Positions 42,002-50,538 of a stretch of DNA of 64,000 nt are shown piece by piece; position 1 is the stretch's first letter, and each line of letters begins with the position of its first letter. Where the stretch lies: NCBI RefSeq assembly GCF_040654195.1, contig NZ_JBFAHM010000001.1:248001-312000 (forward strand). Direction: 5' to 3'. Under the pieces are notes generated by a model. It worked only from the letters and a program-made list of their open reading frames with translations, made no database searches and was not told the origin of the DNA. This stretch comes from Hamadaea sp013361475 (GTDB taxonomy: Bacteria > Actinomycetota > Actinomycetes > Mycobacteriales > Micromonosporaceae). The translations under genes and the position numbers were made by a program.

Positions 42002-42679
42002 CTACGGAGTCGGGCTGGCCGACGCCCCTTCGCCGCAGGTGATCTCCACGTGGTCGTTCCAGCGGGCGGTGCCGCCGGAGTCGGGGTCCGGCGACTGGCT
42101 GAGGACGACGCCCTCCTGGCCGGTCTTGTAGGTCGGCAGCAGACCGTTGTTGCCCAGGGGAACCCGGGCGTCGCGGCACGGAAGGCCGACCACCTTCGGC
42201 AGCACGGTCTCCGGCGGAGCGCCGGCCACGTAGACCTTGACGGTGATGCCGGCGCGGATCCGCGAGCCCGCCTCCGGGGAGGTCCGCGTGACGAGGCCGT
42301 CCTGACCGGCCTCGCCGAAGACGAGGACGACACCGAGCTTCGCCGTACGTAGCTGGGTGAAGTACTCGCGGAAGTCGCGGCCCTGCCCGTCCGGGAGCAT
42401 GCCGGTCGCCGCCGGTGTCGTGGAGGTGGCCGACACCACCGGGCTGGGAGCGAAGGTGGGCGACTCGTCCACCGACGGCCTGGCCGACGGAGAGGTGGTG
42501 ACCACCGAGGCCGATGTGGACGGCGCCGCTGAGGGGTTCGCGTTGGCGAGCAGGAAACCGCCGGTGGCCCCGATGATCGCGAGCACGGCGACGGAGGTCG
42601 CGATGGCCGCGATCATCGCCGGGCTGAGGCCCTGGCGTGGGGGATCGGCGTCCACTCTGGTCGCCCACGGGTCGGTCAT
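42002..42679 (-). CDS. Single-pass membrane protein with PASTA-like C-terminus
   Basis: 225 residues: short cytoplasmic N-terminus (TDPWATRVDADPPRQGL), a membrane helix (MIAAIATSVAVLAIIGATGGFLL), Ser/Thr/Pro linker, then two PASTA-like modules (DFREYFTQLRTAKLGVV...PEAGSRIRAGITVKVYV and VLPKVVGLPCRDARVPLGNNGL...NDHVEITC). One Cys in each end of the second module could form a disulfide. The ATG at 42679 has CAGGAG upstream. It lies 52 bases from the other PASTA protein gene, probably one operon. Confidence 0.75.
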   Translation of the reverse strand: MTDPWATRVDADPPRQGLSPAMIAAIATSVAVLAIIGATGGFLLANANPSAAPSTSASVVTTSPSARPSVDESPTFAPSPVVSATSTTPAATGMLPDGQGRDFREYFTQLRTAKLGVVLVFGEAGQDGLVTRTSPEAGSRIRAGITVKVYVAGAPPETVLPKVVGLPCRDARVPLGNNGLLPTYKTGQEGVVLSQSPDPDSGGTARWNDHVEITCGEGASASPTP

Positions 42680-42863
42680 CGTCGCTTACTCCTGTTCCCT
42701 GTTCCCTGGCGGCGCGTCACTCGCGGCGGCTCACAGTGTGCAACCCGGGAGCGACACCAAGCCCGTGTGCAGGCCCAACTGACACCAAGTTGACACATGT
42801 CGCGGTGGTACGGCGTCAGCGATAGTCTGCCCACCACTGGATACCTCGCGGGAGGACGAGACG

Positions 42864-44018
42864 ATGTCCGCACGAGGCTGGACCGGATCGGTCGCCGTCG
42901 CGGCCGGACTGGCCGCCGGGATCGGCGCCGCGCAGCTCGGAGTCGGTTACGGCTTGGGAATCATCGGCTGGCTCGGCGACTCCGCGGGCTGGGCCGCGGC
43001 GCTGGCTTGGACTGTCTGGGTCGCAGCGCTGTCTGTGGCCGTGGCCGCACTCACCGTCGCTCGGCGTACCACTGTGGACTCGACCTCGTGGTCCCGCGGC
43101 CTGTGGCGGGCCTCGGTCGCCTGCGCCGCGGCCCTGGGTGGACTGGCCGTCGTGCCGTTGACCGCGCTGCCGGCCCGGGAGGTCTCGACGAGCGTGACCT
43201 TCGCGCCGGCCTGGGTCGTCGGCTGGTACGCGACCGCGGGCGTGCTGATCGGCCTGGTGCTCGCGGCGGTCGTGCTGTCGGCCCGCGCGGCGGCGGCGAA
43301 CCTCGTGGCGACGGCGTCCTGGTGGTGGCTGGTGGCGGTGCTCGCGGTGGTCGACGCCGTGGCGGGCGGCCGTGGCCTGGCCCCGACGCAGTTGGGCGTC
43401 TGGCGGTTCACACAGGTCGACTCGGTGAGCGACGTCGAGGCGGTCGCCCTGGACCTGCCGGGCAGCGGCTGGTGGCAGTCGATCTACCTGCCCGGAGCGC
43501 TGCTCATGCTCGGATCCACCTTCCTCCTCGGGCTGCTCGCCGCGTGGCCGGCCGGTCGGCGGGGTGACGCTCGGGCCTCGGTGGCGCTGTCGGGCGTCGT
43601 GGGGCCGGTGCTGCTGGCCGCGGCCTCCGTGCTCGCCGCGCCCCGGCTGGCGGGCGCTCCGGCCGAGCAGGTCTCCGCGCTGCTCATCGCGCCGTACGCC
43701 GTGATCGCCGGGTTGGCGGGTTCGGTGCTGGCCGCCGTCCTGACCGCGGCCCGGCCGATCGCGCTGGAGGCCCCGGCAGCGGCCGTCGTGGAGCCCGCGA
43801 CCGGGCAGATCTACACGCCGAAGCCGCAGGCGGACGCTGAGGTCGAGGCGAAGCCGGAGCCGGAGGCGGAGACCAAGCCGGGAGCGGCGCCGCTCATTCC
43901 CGCGCCCCGGAACCGTCGTCGTCCGCGTCCCGCAACGGGACGGGCCACGGTGGTGGAGCGCCCGGAGGAGCCGAAGAAGCCGGAGGACCCGGAGAAGCCG
44001 GAGAAGCCGGGCGCCTGA
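42864..44018 (+). CDS. Polytopic membrane protein of unknown function
   Basis: 384 residues with about eight membrane helices in the first 300, rich in Ala/Val/Leu (GWAAALAWTVWVAALSVAVAAL and others). A Pro/Glu/Lys-rich cytoplasmic tail of about 80 residues ends in repeated EKPEDPEKPEKP units. No transporter or enzyme motif recognised. ATG 42864 with GAGGACGAG upstream. It is divergent from the PASTA pair. Confidence 0.65.
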   Translation: MSARGWTGSVAVAAGLAAGIGAAQLGVGYGLGIIGWLGDSAGWAAALAWTVWVAALSVAVAALTVARRTTVDSTSWSRGLWRASVACAAALGGLAVVPLTALPAREVSTSVTFAPAWVVGWYATAGVLIGLVLAAVVLSARAAAANLVATASWWWLVAVLAVVDAVAGGRGLAPTQLGVWRFTQVDSVSDVEAVALDLPGSGWWQSIYLPGALLMLGSTFLLGLLAAWPAGRRGDARASVALSGVVGPVLLAAASVLAAPRLAGAPAEQVSALLIAPYAVIAGLAGSVLAAVLTAARPIALEAPAAAVVEPATGQIYTPKPQADAEVEAKPEPEAETKPGAAPLIPAPRNRRRPRPATGRATVVERPEEPKKPEDPEKPEKPGA

Positions 44019-44037
44019 GCGCGCCGGCCGAGATGGT

Positions 44038-44091
44038 ATTTGGCGCGAGCAGGGCCCCCGAACGTGTCCCGTTCCCCCGCTCGCGCCAAAT
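44038..44091. repeat. Two-tier palindrome after the membrane-protein gene
   Basis: Outer arms ATTTGGCGCGAGC (44038-44050) and its exact complement (44079-44091); inner arms GAACG (44060-44064) and CGTTC (44070-44074). It begins 20 bases past the stop and could serve as terminator. The nested design and the TTGGCG/CGCCAA outer core match the palindrome inside mmpL. Confidence 0.85.
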
Positions 44092-44421
44092 GACACGGCA
44101 TGAGATCGCTACGCCAGTCGCCCTGGTGTCCGACGAGCAACCGTCATGCCGACCCCCCCAAAGTGGGTCGCCCCCGTGCGACCGGATCTGCGGCAAACGC
44201 TATCAACGTCGCGCTCGTTGATCTGTCCATTTTGTTGGGGTATCACGGGGTCCGGACGCTGTGACAGCGGGTTCTGCCGCCACTTCTGCCTGTCAAAAGC
44301 GAGGGGAATTCTGGCAATGGTCCTAGCGTCCGATACCACCCTGGAGCGAACCCCTTAGGCTGGAAGCTCATTGCAACGACTCGGTTACCCACAGCAGCAG
44401 ACCGAGAGCCGGGGAGGGCAT
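44092..44421 (+). promoter_or_regulatory. Gene-free region upstream of the GCS2 ligase gene
   Basis: 330 bases without a coding frame. GGAATT at 44305-44310 and CGTC at 44327-44330, 16 bases apart, look like an ECF-sigma promoter. ATCAACG at 44202-44208 and CGTTGAT at 44216-44222 form a 7-bp dyad that could be an operator. Both are pattern matches only. Confidence 0.35.
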
Positions 44422-45897
44422 ATGGGCAAGGACGTCTCGGAGGGGACGTTCACCAGCGCGGATCGGATGCGGTACCGGCAGAAGGTCAGGCGATGTCTGG
44501 ACACCTTCGCCCTGATGCTGGACGACTTCGCGTTCGACGCCGACGCGCCGACGACGGGACTCGAGATCGAGATCAACCTGATCGACGGCGAGCACGAGCC
44601 GGCCATGCGCAACCTCGGGATCCTCGAAGACCTCGAGGACCCCACCTTCCAGCCCGAACTCGGTCAGTTCAACCTCGAGATGAACGTGCCGCCTCAGCTC
44701 ATCGGCGGCGACGGGCTGGCGCAGTACGAGAAGCGGCTCCTGGAGACGCTGGCCCGCACCGACGCGAAGGCCACCGAGCACGGCGCCAACCTGGTGCTCA
44801 TCGGCATCCTCCCGACGCTGACCGTCGAGCACGCGATCCTGGACAACCTCTCGACCAACCCACGCTATCGCGTCCTCAACGAGCAGATCCTCAACGCCCG
44901 GGGCGAGCACATCACGCTGGACATCCGGGGCGTGGACCACCTGAAGATCGAGACCGAGTCGATCGCGCCCGAAGCGGCCTGCACCAGCCTCCAGTTCCAC
45001 CTCCAGGTCTCCCCGGAGAAGTTCGCGAACTATTGGAACGCCGCTCAGTCGGTCGTGGCCTTCCAGCTCGCGGCGGGGGCGAACTCGCCGTACCTGTTCG
45101 GCCACCAGTTGTGGCACGAGACCCGGATCGCCCTGTTCAAGCAGGCCACCGACACCCGCCCGGACGAGCTGCGGGCGCAGGGCGTACGCCCCCGGGTGTG
45201 GTTCGGGGAGCGCTGGATCACCTCGATCTTCGACCTGTTCGAGGAGAACGTCCGCTACTTCCCGCCGCTGCTGCCGATCTGCGACGACGAGGACCCGCTG
45301 GAGGTGCTGCGGTCGGGCGGCGTACCGCACCTGGGGGAGTTGCGCCTCCACAACGGGACCATCTACCGGTGGAACCGTCCGGTCTACGACGTCATGAACG
45401 GCCGACCGCACTTGCGCGTGGAGAACCGCGTGATGCCGGCCGGGCCGACGATCGTGGACATGATGGCCAACGCCGCCCTGTACTACGGCTTGGTCCGCTA
45501 CCACGCCGAGCAGGATCGTCCGATCTGGACGCAACTGAGCTTCAGTGCGGCCGAGGACAACTTCCACGCCGCGGCGCGCCGGGGCATCGCGGCCCCCATC
45601 TTCTGGCCCCGCGTCGGCGAAGTACGCGCGACCGATCTACTGCTGGACGTCATGCTCGCCAACGCGGCCGAAGGGCTCGACGGGTTCGGCGTTGACGCGG
45701 CGGTGAGCAACCACCTGCTCGGCATCATCGAGCAGCGGTGCCTCAGCGGGCGTACCGGGGCGACCTGGCAGGTCGACACCGTGCGGGCGGCCGAACGGCG
45801 GGGACTGGACCGCCCGTCGGCCCTGCGGCACATGCTGGCCCTGTACGCCGAACTGTCCAGATCGAACGCTCCGGTGCACACCTGGCCGGTGGAGTAG
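44422..45897 (+). CDS. Glutamate-cysteine ligase-like protein (GCS2 family)
   Basis: 491 residues of the GCS2 glutamate-cysteine ligase fold: TTGLEIEINLIDGEHEPAM and QFNLEMNVPP carry metal/ATP-binding acidic residues, then TSLQFHLQVSP, AAGANSPYLFG and HLRVENRVMPAGPT. Members ligate Glu to an amine such as Cys; actinomycetes use one for ergothioneine (EgtA), but this 490-residue group is distinct and no egt genes are nearby, so the substrate is open. ATG 44422 follows GGGGAGG. Confidence 0.82.
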   Translation: MGKDVSEGTFTSADRMRYRQKVRRCLDTFALMLDDFAFDADAPTTGLEIEINLIDGEHEPAMRNLGILEDLEDPTFQPELGQFNLEMNVPPQLIGGDGLAQYEKRLLETLARTDAKATEHGANLVLIGILPTLTVEHAILDNLSTNPRYRVLNEQILNARGEHITLDIRGVDHLKIETESIAPEAACTSLQFHLQVSPEKFANYWNAAQSVVAFQLAAGANSPYLFGHQLWHETRIALFKQATDTRPDELRAQGVRPRVWFGERWITSIFDLFEENVRYFPPLLPICDDEDPLEVLRSGGVPHLGELRLHNGTIYRWNRPVYDVMNGRPHLRVENRVMPAGPTIVDMMANAALYYGLVRYHAEQDRPIWTQLSFSAAEDNFHAAARRGIAAPIFWPRVGEVRATDLLLDVMLANAAEGLDGFGVDAAVSNHLLGIIEQRCLSGRTGATWQVDTVRAAERRGLDRPSALRHMLALYAELSRSNAPVHTWPVE

Positions 45898-45961
45898 CAC
45901 CGATCGGCCGTTGGCCGTCGAGCCCGGCAACTCCATAGTCCACTGTGTGCATCTCGGGGAC

Positions 45962-47239
45962 ATGAAGCCACGCCTTCGGCAGGAAGCCGTCGTGCTGGTG
46001 ACCGTGCTCGGCGTCGCGTCACTGTTCTCGACGCTGGCGGTCGCCCACCCCGCACCTGGCCGGGCCGCTCCGACGTCGTCGCCCGCCACCGTGCCACCGA
46101 GGGTCGGCACCACGCTGACGCGCTCACCGACCGCCGTGCTGCAGCCGACTGCCGCGCTGCAGCCGACCGGGCCGCTGGAGCCGACCGGGCCGCTGGAGCC
46201 GACCGGCGCGTTGCAGCCGACCGCGCCGGCCTGGCAGCCGCGCCGATTTACCGTGGTCGGCACCGGAGACGTCCTGCTGCACCAGGGACTGTGGCGGCAG
46301 GCGCGAGCGGACGGGCACGGACGCGGGATGGATTTCCGGCCGCTGTTCGCCGGGATCAAGCCCGTGATCGCCGGGGCCGACCTCGCCGTCTGCCATCTGG
46401 AGACCCCCCTCGGACGCCCGGGCGGGCCGTTCACCGGATACCCGGTCTTCACTGTGCCGCCCCAAGTCGTCCCAGCGCTCAAGGACACCGGATTCGACAG
46501 CTGCTCGACGGCCTCCAACCACAGCCTCGACGCGGGACTCGACGGCATCCGGCGTACGCTCGACGCCCTCGACGCGGCCGGACTGGCACACACCGGAACG
46601 GCGCGGTCACCGCAGGAGCGCGCCACCACCACGATGCTGAACGTCGCGGGCGTACGCGTCGCGCAGCTGTCCTACGCGTACGGGTTCAACGGGATCCCGC
46701 GTCCGAAAGGCAAGGAGTGGGCGGCCAACCTCATCAAGACCGCCACGATCCTCGCCGACGCGCGTACGGCCAAGGAGCGGGGCGCCGAGGTCGTCATCGT
46801 CTCGCTGCACTGGGGTACGGAGTACCAGCACTCCGCCACCGCCGAGCAGGCCTCGATCGCGCGTACGCTTCTCGCCTCGCCCGACATCGACCTGATCCTG
46901 GGCCACCACGCGCACGTCGTGCAGCCCTTCGAGGAGATCGGCGGCGAATGGGTCGCCTACGGTCACGGCAATCTCGTCAGCACCCAGAGCTTCTCCGCCG
47001 ACACCCGGGACGGGGTGATCTCCCGCTTCACCTTCGCAGAGATGGCGCCTGGCCGATTCCGTGTCGTGCTGGCCGAAGCGTTGCCCGTCTACATGCGGCT
47101 CGGGTCGGGAGCAGCGCGTGTGCTGCTCGTGTCGGCCTGCGTACGCGGAAAGGGCTCGACGGCGGCGGACTGCGCGGCCAGCGGCCGGCGGACGACCAAG
47201 GTGATCCGATCTCGGCGCGCCACGGTGCCCGTCGCATGA
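45962..47239 (+). CDS. Exported CapA/PgsA-like metallophosphatase
   Basis: 425 residues. An N-terminal signal peptide or anchor (VVLVTVLGVASLFSTLAVAHP) is followed by a linker with five 18-bp repeats coding TAVLQP/TGPLEP-type hexapeptides (46133-46222), then the CapA domain: GTGDVLLHQGL, LAVCHLETPL, TASNHSLDAGLDGI, VIVSLHWGTEY, LILGHHAHVVQPFE and YGHGNLVSTQSF, the metal-ligand set of this calcineurin-like family. CapA members act in polyglutamate or capsule handling; here no capBC genes accompany it, so the role is unknown. ATG 45962. Its stop region is copied in the repeat array that follows. Confidence 0.82.
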   Translation: MKPRLRQEAVVLVTVLGVASLFSTLAVAHPAPGRAAPTSSPATVPPRVGTTLTRSPTAVLQPTAALQPTGPLEPTGPLEPTGALQPTAPAWQPRRFTVVGTGDVLLHQGLWRQARADGHGRGMDFRPLFAGIKPVIAGADLAVCHLETPLGRPGGPFTGYPVFTVPPQVVPALKDTGFDSCSTASNHSLDAGLDGIRRTLDALDAAGLAHTGTARSPQERATTTMLNVAGVRVAQLSYAYGFNGIPRPKGKEWAANLIKTATILADARTAKERGAEVVIVSLHWGTEYQHSATAEQASIARTLLASPDIDLILGHHAHVVQPFEEIGGEWVAYGHGNLVSTQSFSADTRDGVISRFTFAEMAPGRFRVVLAEALPVYMRLGSGAARVLLVSACVRGKGSTAADCAASGRRTTKVIRSRRATVPVA

Positions 47240-47307
47240 ATACCCCGCGGAGTGCCCGTCGCATGAAGACCCTGCGGGGCGCCCGTCTCACGAAAAGACC
47301 CCGCGGG
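47225..47307. repeat. Decayed tandem repeat copying the capA stop region
   Basis: Three units of 27, 27 and 29 bp (47225-47251, 47252-47278, 47279-47307) sharing G[TC]GCCCGTC[GT]CA[TC]GAA and a CCC-GCGG end. The first covers the last codons and stop of the CapA-like gene. Confidence 0.85.
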
Positions 47308-47329
47308 CCGGTCGGGTGCCCGCGGGGTC
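47297..47329. terminator. Hairpin between convergent capA and DUF397 genes
   Basis: 11-bp perfect stem GACCCCGCGGG (47297-47307 with 47319-47329). Its left arm is part of the third repeat unit. Confidence 0.78.
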
Positions 47330-47342
47330 CAGTCAGCTCGAC

Positions 47343-47567
47343 TTAGAGATCGAACTCCCCGTCCTTCGTGCCGGCGACGAAGGCGTCCCACTCGCCCGGC
47401 GTGAAGACCAGCGTGCCGCCGTCCCGATTCTTCGAATCACGTACGGCGATGGCGCCGCCGACGAACGCGACCTCGACACAGTTGTCACAGCTGGGACTGC
47501 TACGAGTGCTCTTGCGCCAGACCGCGTTGCTCAGGTCGACGCGAAACCCCTTTGTCTCGATCTCCAC
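47343..47567 (-). CDS. DUF397 protein
   Basis: 74 residues with the DUF397 pattern: WRKSTRSSPSCDNCVEVAFVGGAIAVRDSKNRDGGTLVFTPGEWDAFV. GTG at 47567 with GGAG upstream; it overlaps the regulator gene by 37 bases in another frame. These small proteins accompany XRE/DUF5753 regulators in large numbers in filamentous actinomycetes (WhiJ- and Scr1/Scr2-like pairs) and are thought to modulate them. Confidence 0.9.
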   Translation of the reverse strand: MEIETKGFRVDLSNAVWRKSTRSSPSCDNCVEVAFVGGAIAVRDSKNRDGGTLVFTPGEWDAFVAGTKDGEFDL

Positions 47568-48412
47568 AGTGGCTCCTCTACTAGCTGCTGAATCCGTTCG
47601 GCGGACTGCTCCGGTCCGAGCGCCGCCGTATGGATGTGCTCGAAGAGATTCTTGTACCTCTCCAGCTCGTCGCGTTTGTCGATGAAGAGGCCCCCGGTGG
47701 CATTCTCCGCGAAGACCACGGATCGGTCGCCCGGTTCGCGGAAGTCGAGGATGGCGAATGTTCCGTCCATTCCCGCGTGTGAACCGATTTCAAACGGAAG
47801 CAGCTGAAGTGTCACGTTAGGCCGGTTAGCGGCGACGACCAAATGCCGCAACTGGTCGCACATGACCTCGTCGCCTCCGACTGGCCGGCTCACCGCGGCC
47901 TCGTCGAGCACAACCCACAGGTGGAAGGAGTCTTCCTGGTCCAGCAACGATTGACGCTGCATTCGGACACGCACCCGTGAGGAGATTTCTTCGTCACTGC
48001 GGCCGGGCAGGATGCCCATGGTGGCCCGCGCGTACGCCTCCGTCTGGAGTAGACCCGGAACGAGCTGCTGCTCATAGGTCCGTACGCGGACCGCCTCGGC
48101 TTCCAGCCCCACGTAGGCGCTGGAGAGAACTTGGCTGAAGGGATGCCACCACGCCTTCTGGCGGGCCTCCCGGGCGAGTTCGATCAATTCCTGGATCTCG
48201 GCCTCGCCCGCGCCGTAGATCGTGAGCAGATCCCGCACATCCCGCACATTGACCGAGGTGTGCCCGGTCTCGATGCGGGAGATTTTGGATTGCGAGCACT
48301 CCAGTTGGTCGGCGACGTACTCCAGTGAGTAGCCCGCGCGCTCGCGACGATTACGCAGCTCAGCGCCCAAACGTCGCCTTCGGACGGTCGGGCTTTTACG
48401 GTCGATGGTCAC
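47531..48412 (-). CDS. XRE-family regulator with DUF5753 domain
   Basis: 293 residues: HTH (LGAELRNRRERAGYSLEYVADQLECSQSKISRIETG) followed by the DUF5753 domain (YEQQLVPGLLQTEAYARATM, LHVVLDEAAVSRPVG-type segment, LQLLPFEIGSHAGMDGTFAILDF). GTG 48412 has GGAGG 6 bases upstream. Partner of the overlapping DUF397 gene. Such pairs influence development and antibiotic genes in Streptomyces; targets here are unknown. Confidence 0.9.
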   Translation of the reverse strand: MTIDRKSPTVRRRRLGAELRNRRERAGYSLEYVADQLECSQSKISRIETGHTSVNVRDVRDLLTIYGAGEAEIQELIELAREARQKAWWHPFSQVLSSAYVGLEAEAVRVRTYEQQLVPGLLQTEAYARATMGILPGRSDEEISSRVRVRMQRQSLLDQEDSFHLWVVLDEAAVSRPVGGDEVMCDQLRHLVVAANRPNVTLQLLPFEIGSHAGMDGTFAILDFREPGDRSVVFAENATGGLFIDKRDELERYKNLFEHIHTAALGPEQSAERIQQLVEEPLWRSRQRGFAST

Positions 48413-48776
48413 GGCGCACCTCCGCGACGGGTACATAGTCGGCGTACGGTACGCCCTTGAGCAGGGACAACCTCCCCATTGTCCGGAGTCTGCCCGCTAT
48501 GAAACCGCACTTCAAGTGTCCGAACGCGCACATAGGGTCCGACAAACCGACTACCCGATCATGACGGATATCCGGTCATCCACCGCAGAGTGACAATCTG
48601 CTCCGTGCAACTTGCATTGATCTTCCTGATGGTGCACAGTGAGTGGGAAATCGGGCACTCATCGTGATCAACACGAGGCAACGTCCGGCGTGATCGTCAT
48701 GCCTTGTGCCGTTTCGGCGCATGGCCGTTACTTCGTTAACGACTCAGATGAGGCGAACGACTCCCGGGAGGGCATC
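48413..48776. promoter_or_regulatory. Divergent intergenic region with possible operator
   Basis: 364 bases without a convincing gene (an in-frame extension of the rightward gene from 48639 lacks coding character). ATGACGGATATCCGGTCAT at 48561-48579 is a near palindrome (ATGAC/GTCAT around GGATATCC) and could be the site of the XRE regulator. Confidence 0.35.
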
Positions 48777-49118
48777 GTGACACCGAAGGCCGGCGACATC
48801 CTTCACGTCACCCGCGACGCGAGCGTGCAGTTCGCGACGCCGATCTTCTTCCGGGTCATCCGGGTGCACGACTGGCCGACTTACGACGGCTGGCTCTGGC
48901 TCGACGGCTACCAGCTCAACGCCGCAGGTGACGCCGTCGAACGCCGCTCGATCTTCGTGCAGGGCAACGGATTGCGCCAGGTCCGCCAGAACCCGGCCGG
49001 CACCGGCGCCGCGATCGGCGCTGGTCACCGTGGCCGCACGAACCTCCAGGATCGAACGGTGGCCGGAACCCATGTCCGTCCGGCCGTGCGCCACGCGTCG
49101 GCGGTCGCGACCGGCTGA
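48777..49118 (+). CDS. Small conserved hypothetical protein
   Basis: 113 residues. The first 75 are strand-rich and ordered (AGDILHVTRDASVQFATPIFFRVIRV, YDGWLWLDGYQLN, RRSIFVQGNGLRQV), then a Gly/Arg-rich tail. No known motif. GTG 48777 is chosen because GGGAGG lies about 6 bases upstream. Transcribed away from the XRE regulator and possibly controlled by it. Confidence 0.65.
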   Translation: MTPKAGDILHVTRDASVQFATPIFFRVIRVHDWPTYDGWLWLDGYQLNAAGDAVERRSIFVQGNGLRQVRQNPAGTGAAIGAGHRGRTNLQDRTVAGTHVRPAVRHASAVATG

Positions 49119-49189
49119 AGCGACCGAATCGGCGCCCAGCCGTCCGATCGCCCGGTACGCCGGGCGGCCGGACGGCTTTACTCTTGCGG

Positions 49190-49963
49190 CTACTCAGCCG
49201 CCCTCGGCCCGCCCCAGCTGTCCGGTAGCCGACCCGCGAGTTCGCGGGGGATGACCTCGTCCAGCTGCGACCGGCGTCGTTCCGCGACCGCCCGGCGAGC
49301 CGCGGTCAGCCAGTCCGGAGTGGTCGCCGGCGAACCGATGCCGAATCGGAACCAGGCCGGTTGATCGGTCAGGCTCGCGTACCCCTCGATCAGCTCGTCG
49401 ATCAGCTTCACGAGTTCGGACCGGGCGTTGCGGCCCGCGGCCAAGGTGACGTGGTGCTCGGCGAGGTACGCGGTCCGCCGGTCGGCTGTGGAACGCAGCC
49501 GCGCCCGAACCTCGGCCGCACGCCGACGCTGGACGGCCGCGATCACGGCGGTGGCCCTATCCCGCTTGAGCTGGCGTACGAGCGCCGCCCGGTGGGACGG
49601 GCGCAGCCAAGACAGTGGACTGGCCAACGCGGTCTGCGCCGCGCGGATCTGCAGCTGGATGCGTTCCTCGAACGCGGTGGCGAGGGAGAGCTGCCGATCG
49701 GCCTCGGCGAGCCGATCCGACGGCGGCGGTTCGGGCGCGGCGGCGTACACCCGATCGGCCTCGTCGACGAGGCGCCAGAGCCAGGCCTCCTCATCGCCCA
49801 TCTCGTCCAGTTCGAGACGCGTACGCGTGGCCGGCCGGAAGGACTCGGCTTCCCCGGTACGCGCCGCCGGGACGGAGACGTGCCCGATCGTGACGTCCAC
49901 AGAGGCGTCGGCGTCGCAGCCGCAGTTCCGGCACTGGGCCGAAGTGTTACGTGGATCAGCCAC
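49190..49963 (-). CDS. Hypothetical protein with CxxC motif and helical core
   Basis: 257 residues. The N-terminus has CRNCGC, a possible metal site, then a Thr/Val segment; residues about 60-200 are charged and mostly helical, probably coiled (LAEADRQLSLATAFEERIQLQIRAAQ; LVRQLKRDRATAVIAAVQRRRAAEVRARLR). No enzyme motif is seen. GTG 49963 is supported by GGGAG 6 bases upstream; longer starts are unlikely. Confidence 0.6.
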   Translation of the reverse strand: MADPRNTSAQCRNCGCDADASVDVTIGHVSVPAARTGEAESFRPATRTRLELDEMGDEEAWLWRLVDEADRVYAAAPEPPPSDRLAEADRQLSLATAFEERIQLQIRAAQTALASPLSWLRPSHRAALVRQLKRDRATAVIAAVQRRRAAEVRARLRSTADRRTAYLAEHHVTLAAGRNARSELVKLIDELIEGYASLTDQPAWFRFGIGSPATTPDWLTAARRAVAERRRSQLDEVIPRELAGRLPDSWGGPRAAE

Positions 49964-50136
49964 GCCGTCTCCCGCAGGGCAGTGAAAAGAGCACGGCCGT
50001 GCGTACAGGCGCGGGGAAACCGTCGCTTGGCCCATTCCGCCTCGTTGTATCAGAAAGTGGGGCCGCGATCGACGGCGACCCGCCGCGTGACCAGCAGTTT
50101 TTTGCGGGTACGCCCGCCGGCTCGAGGAGTGTGACC

Positions 50137-50532
50137 GTGACGATCAGCCAGGAGAACGCCGGCGCCGCGCCGACGCCCGAACGCCTGATGGGCCAGCTCC
50201 CAGGCTTCCAGCTCAACCCGGCCGGGTTGACCCCGAGCCAGGTGAACGGGACGGAGCAGCCGTCTCCGACGCCGAGCCGGTGGGCGGCGAGCGAGGCCGA
50301 GGTGGACGACGCCCGTCCGCTCGACAGCGGCGCGCCGATCGGTCTCGGGCTCGACGAGCCGGTCTTCCCGCCGCCCGCGTGGCTGGAGGAGACCGGGCTG
50401 GCCGACCACCCGTTGCTGCGGGGACTGCTTATGGAGCTGCCGCCCAAGGGCGCCGCGCCCTCGCCGGAGTGGCTCAACCGGTGGTTCGAGGCGGCTCGGG
50501 CGATTCTCGAGCTGCTCTACGTCCGTGCCTAG
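50137..50532 (+). CDS. Small hypothetical protein, Pro-rich N-terminus
   Basis: 131 residues. The first 85 are Pro/Ser/Asp-rich and likely disordered; the C-terminus is ordered (PPPAWLEETGLADHPLLRGLLMELPPKG, EWLNRWFEAARAILELLYVRA). GTG 50137 has GAGGAG 7 bases upstream. It is divergent from the CxxC protein gene with 173 bases between starts, so the two may share control. Confidence 0.6.
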   Translation: MTISQENAGAAPTPERLMGQLPGFQLNPAGLTPSQVNGTEQPSPTPSRWAASEAEVDDARPLDSGAPIGLGLDEPVFPPPAWLEETGLADHPLLRGLLMELPPKGAAPSPEWLNRWFEAARAILELLYVRA

Positions 50533-50538
50533 CCGGCG

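Noticed and set aside
47343..48412. Toxin-antitoxin call for the DUF397/XRE pair
   Set aside because: The family is a regulator plus small modulator; no toxin domain is seen.
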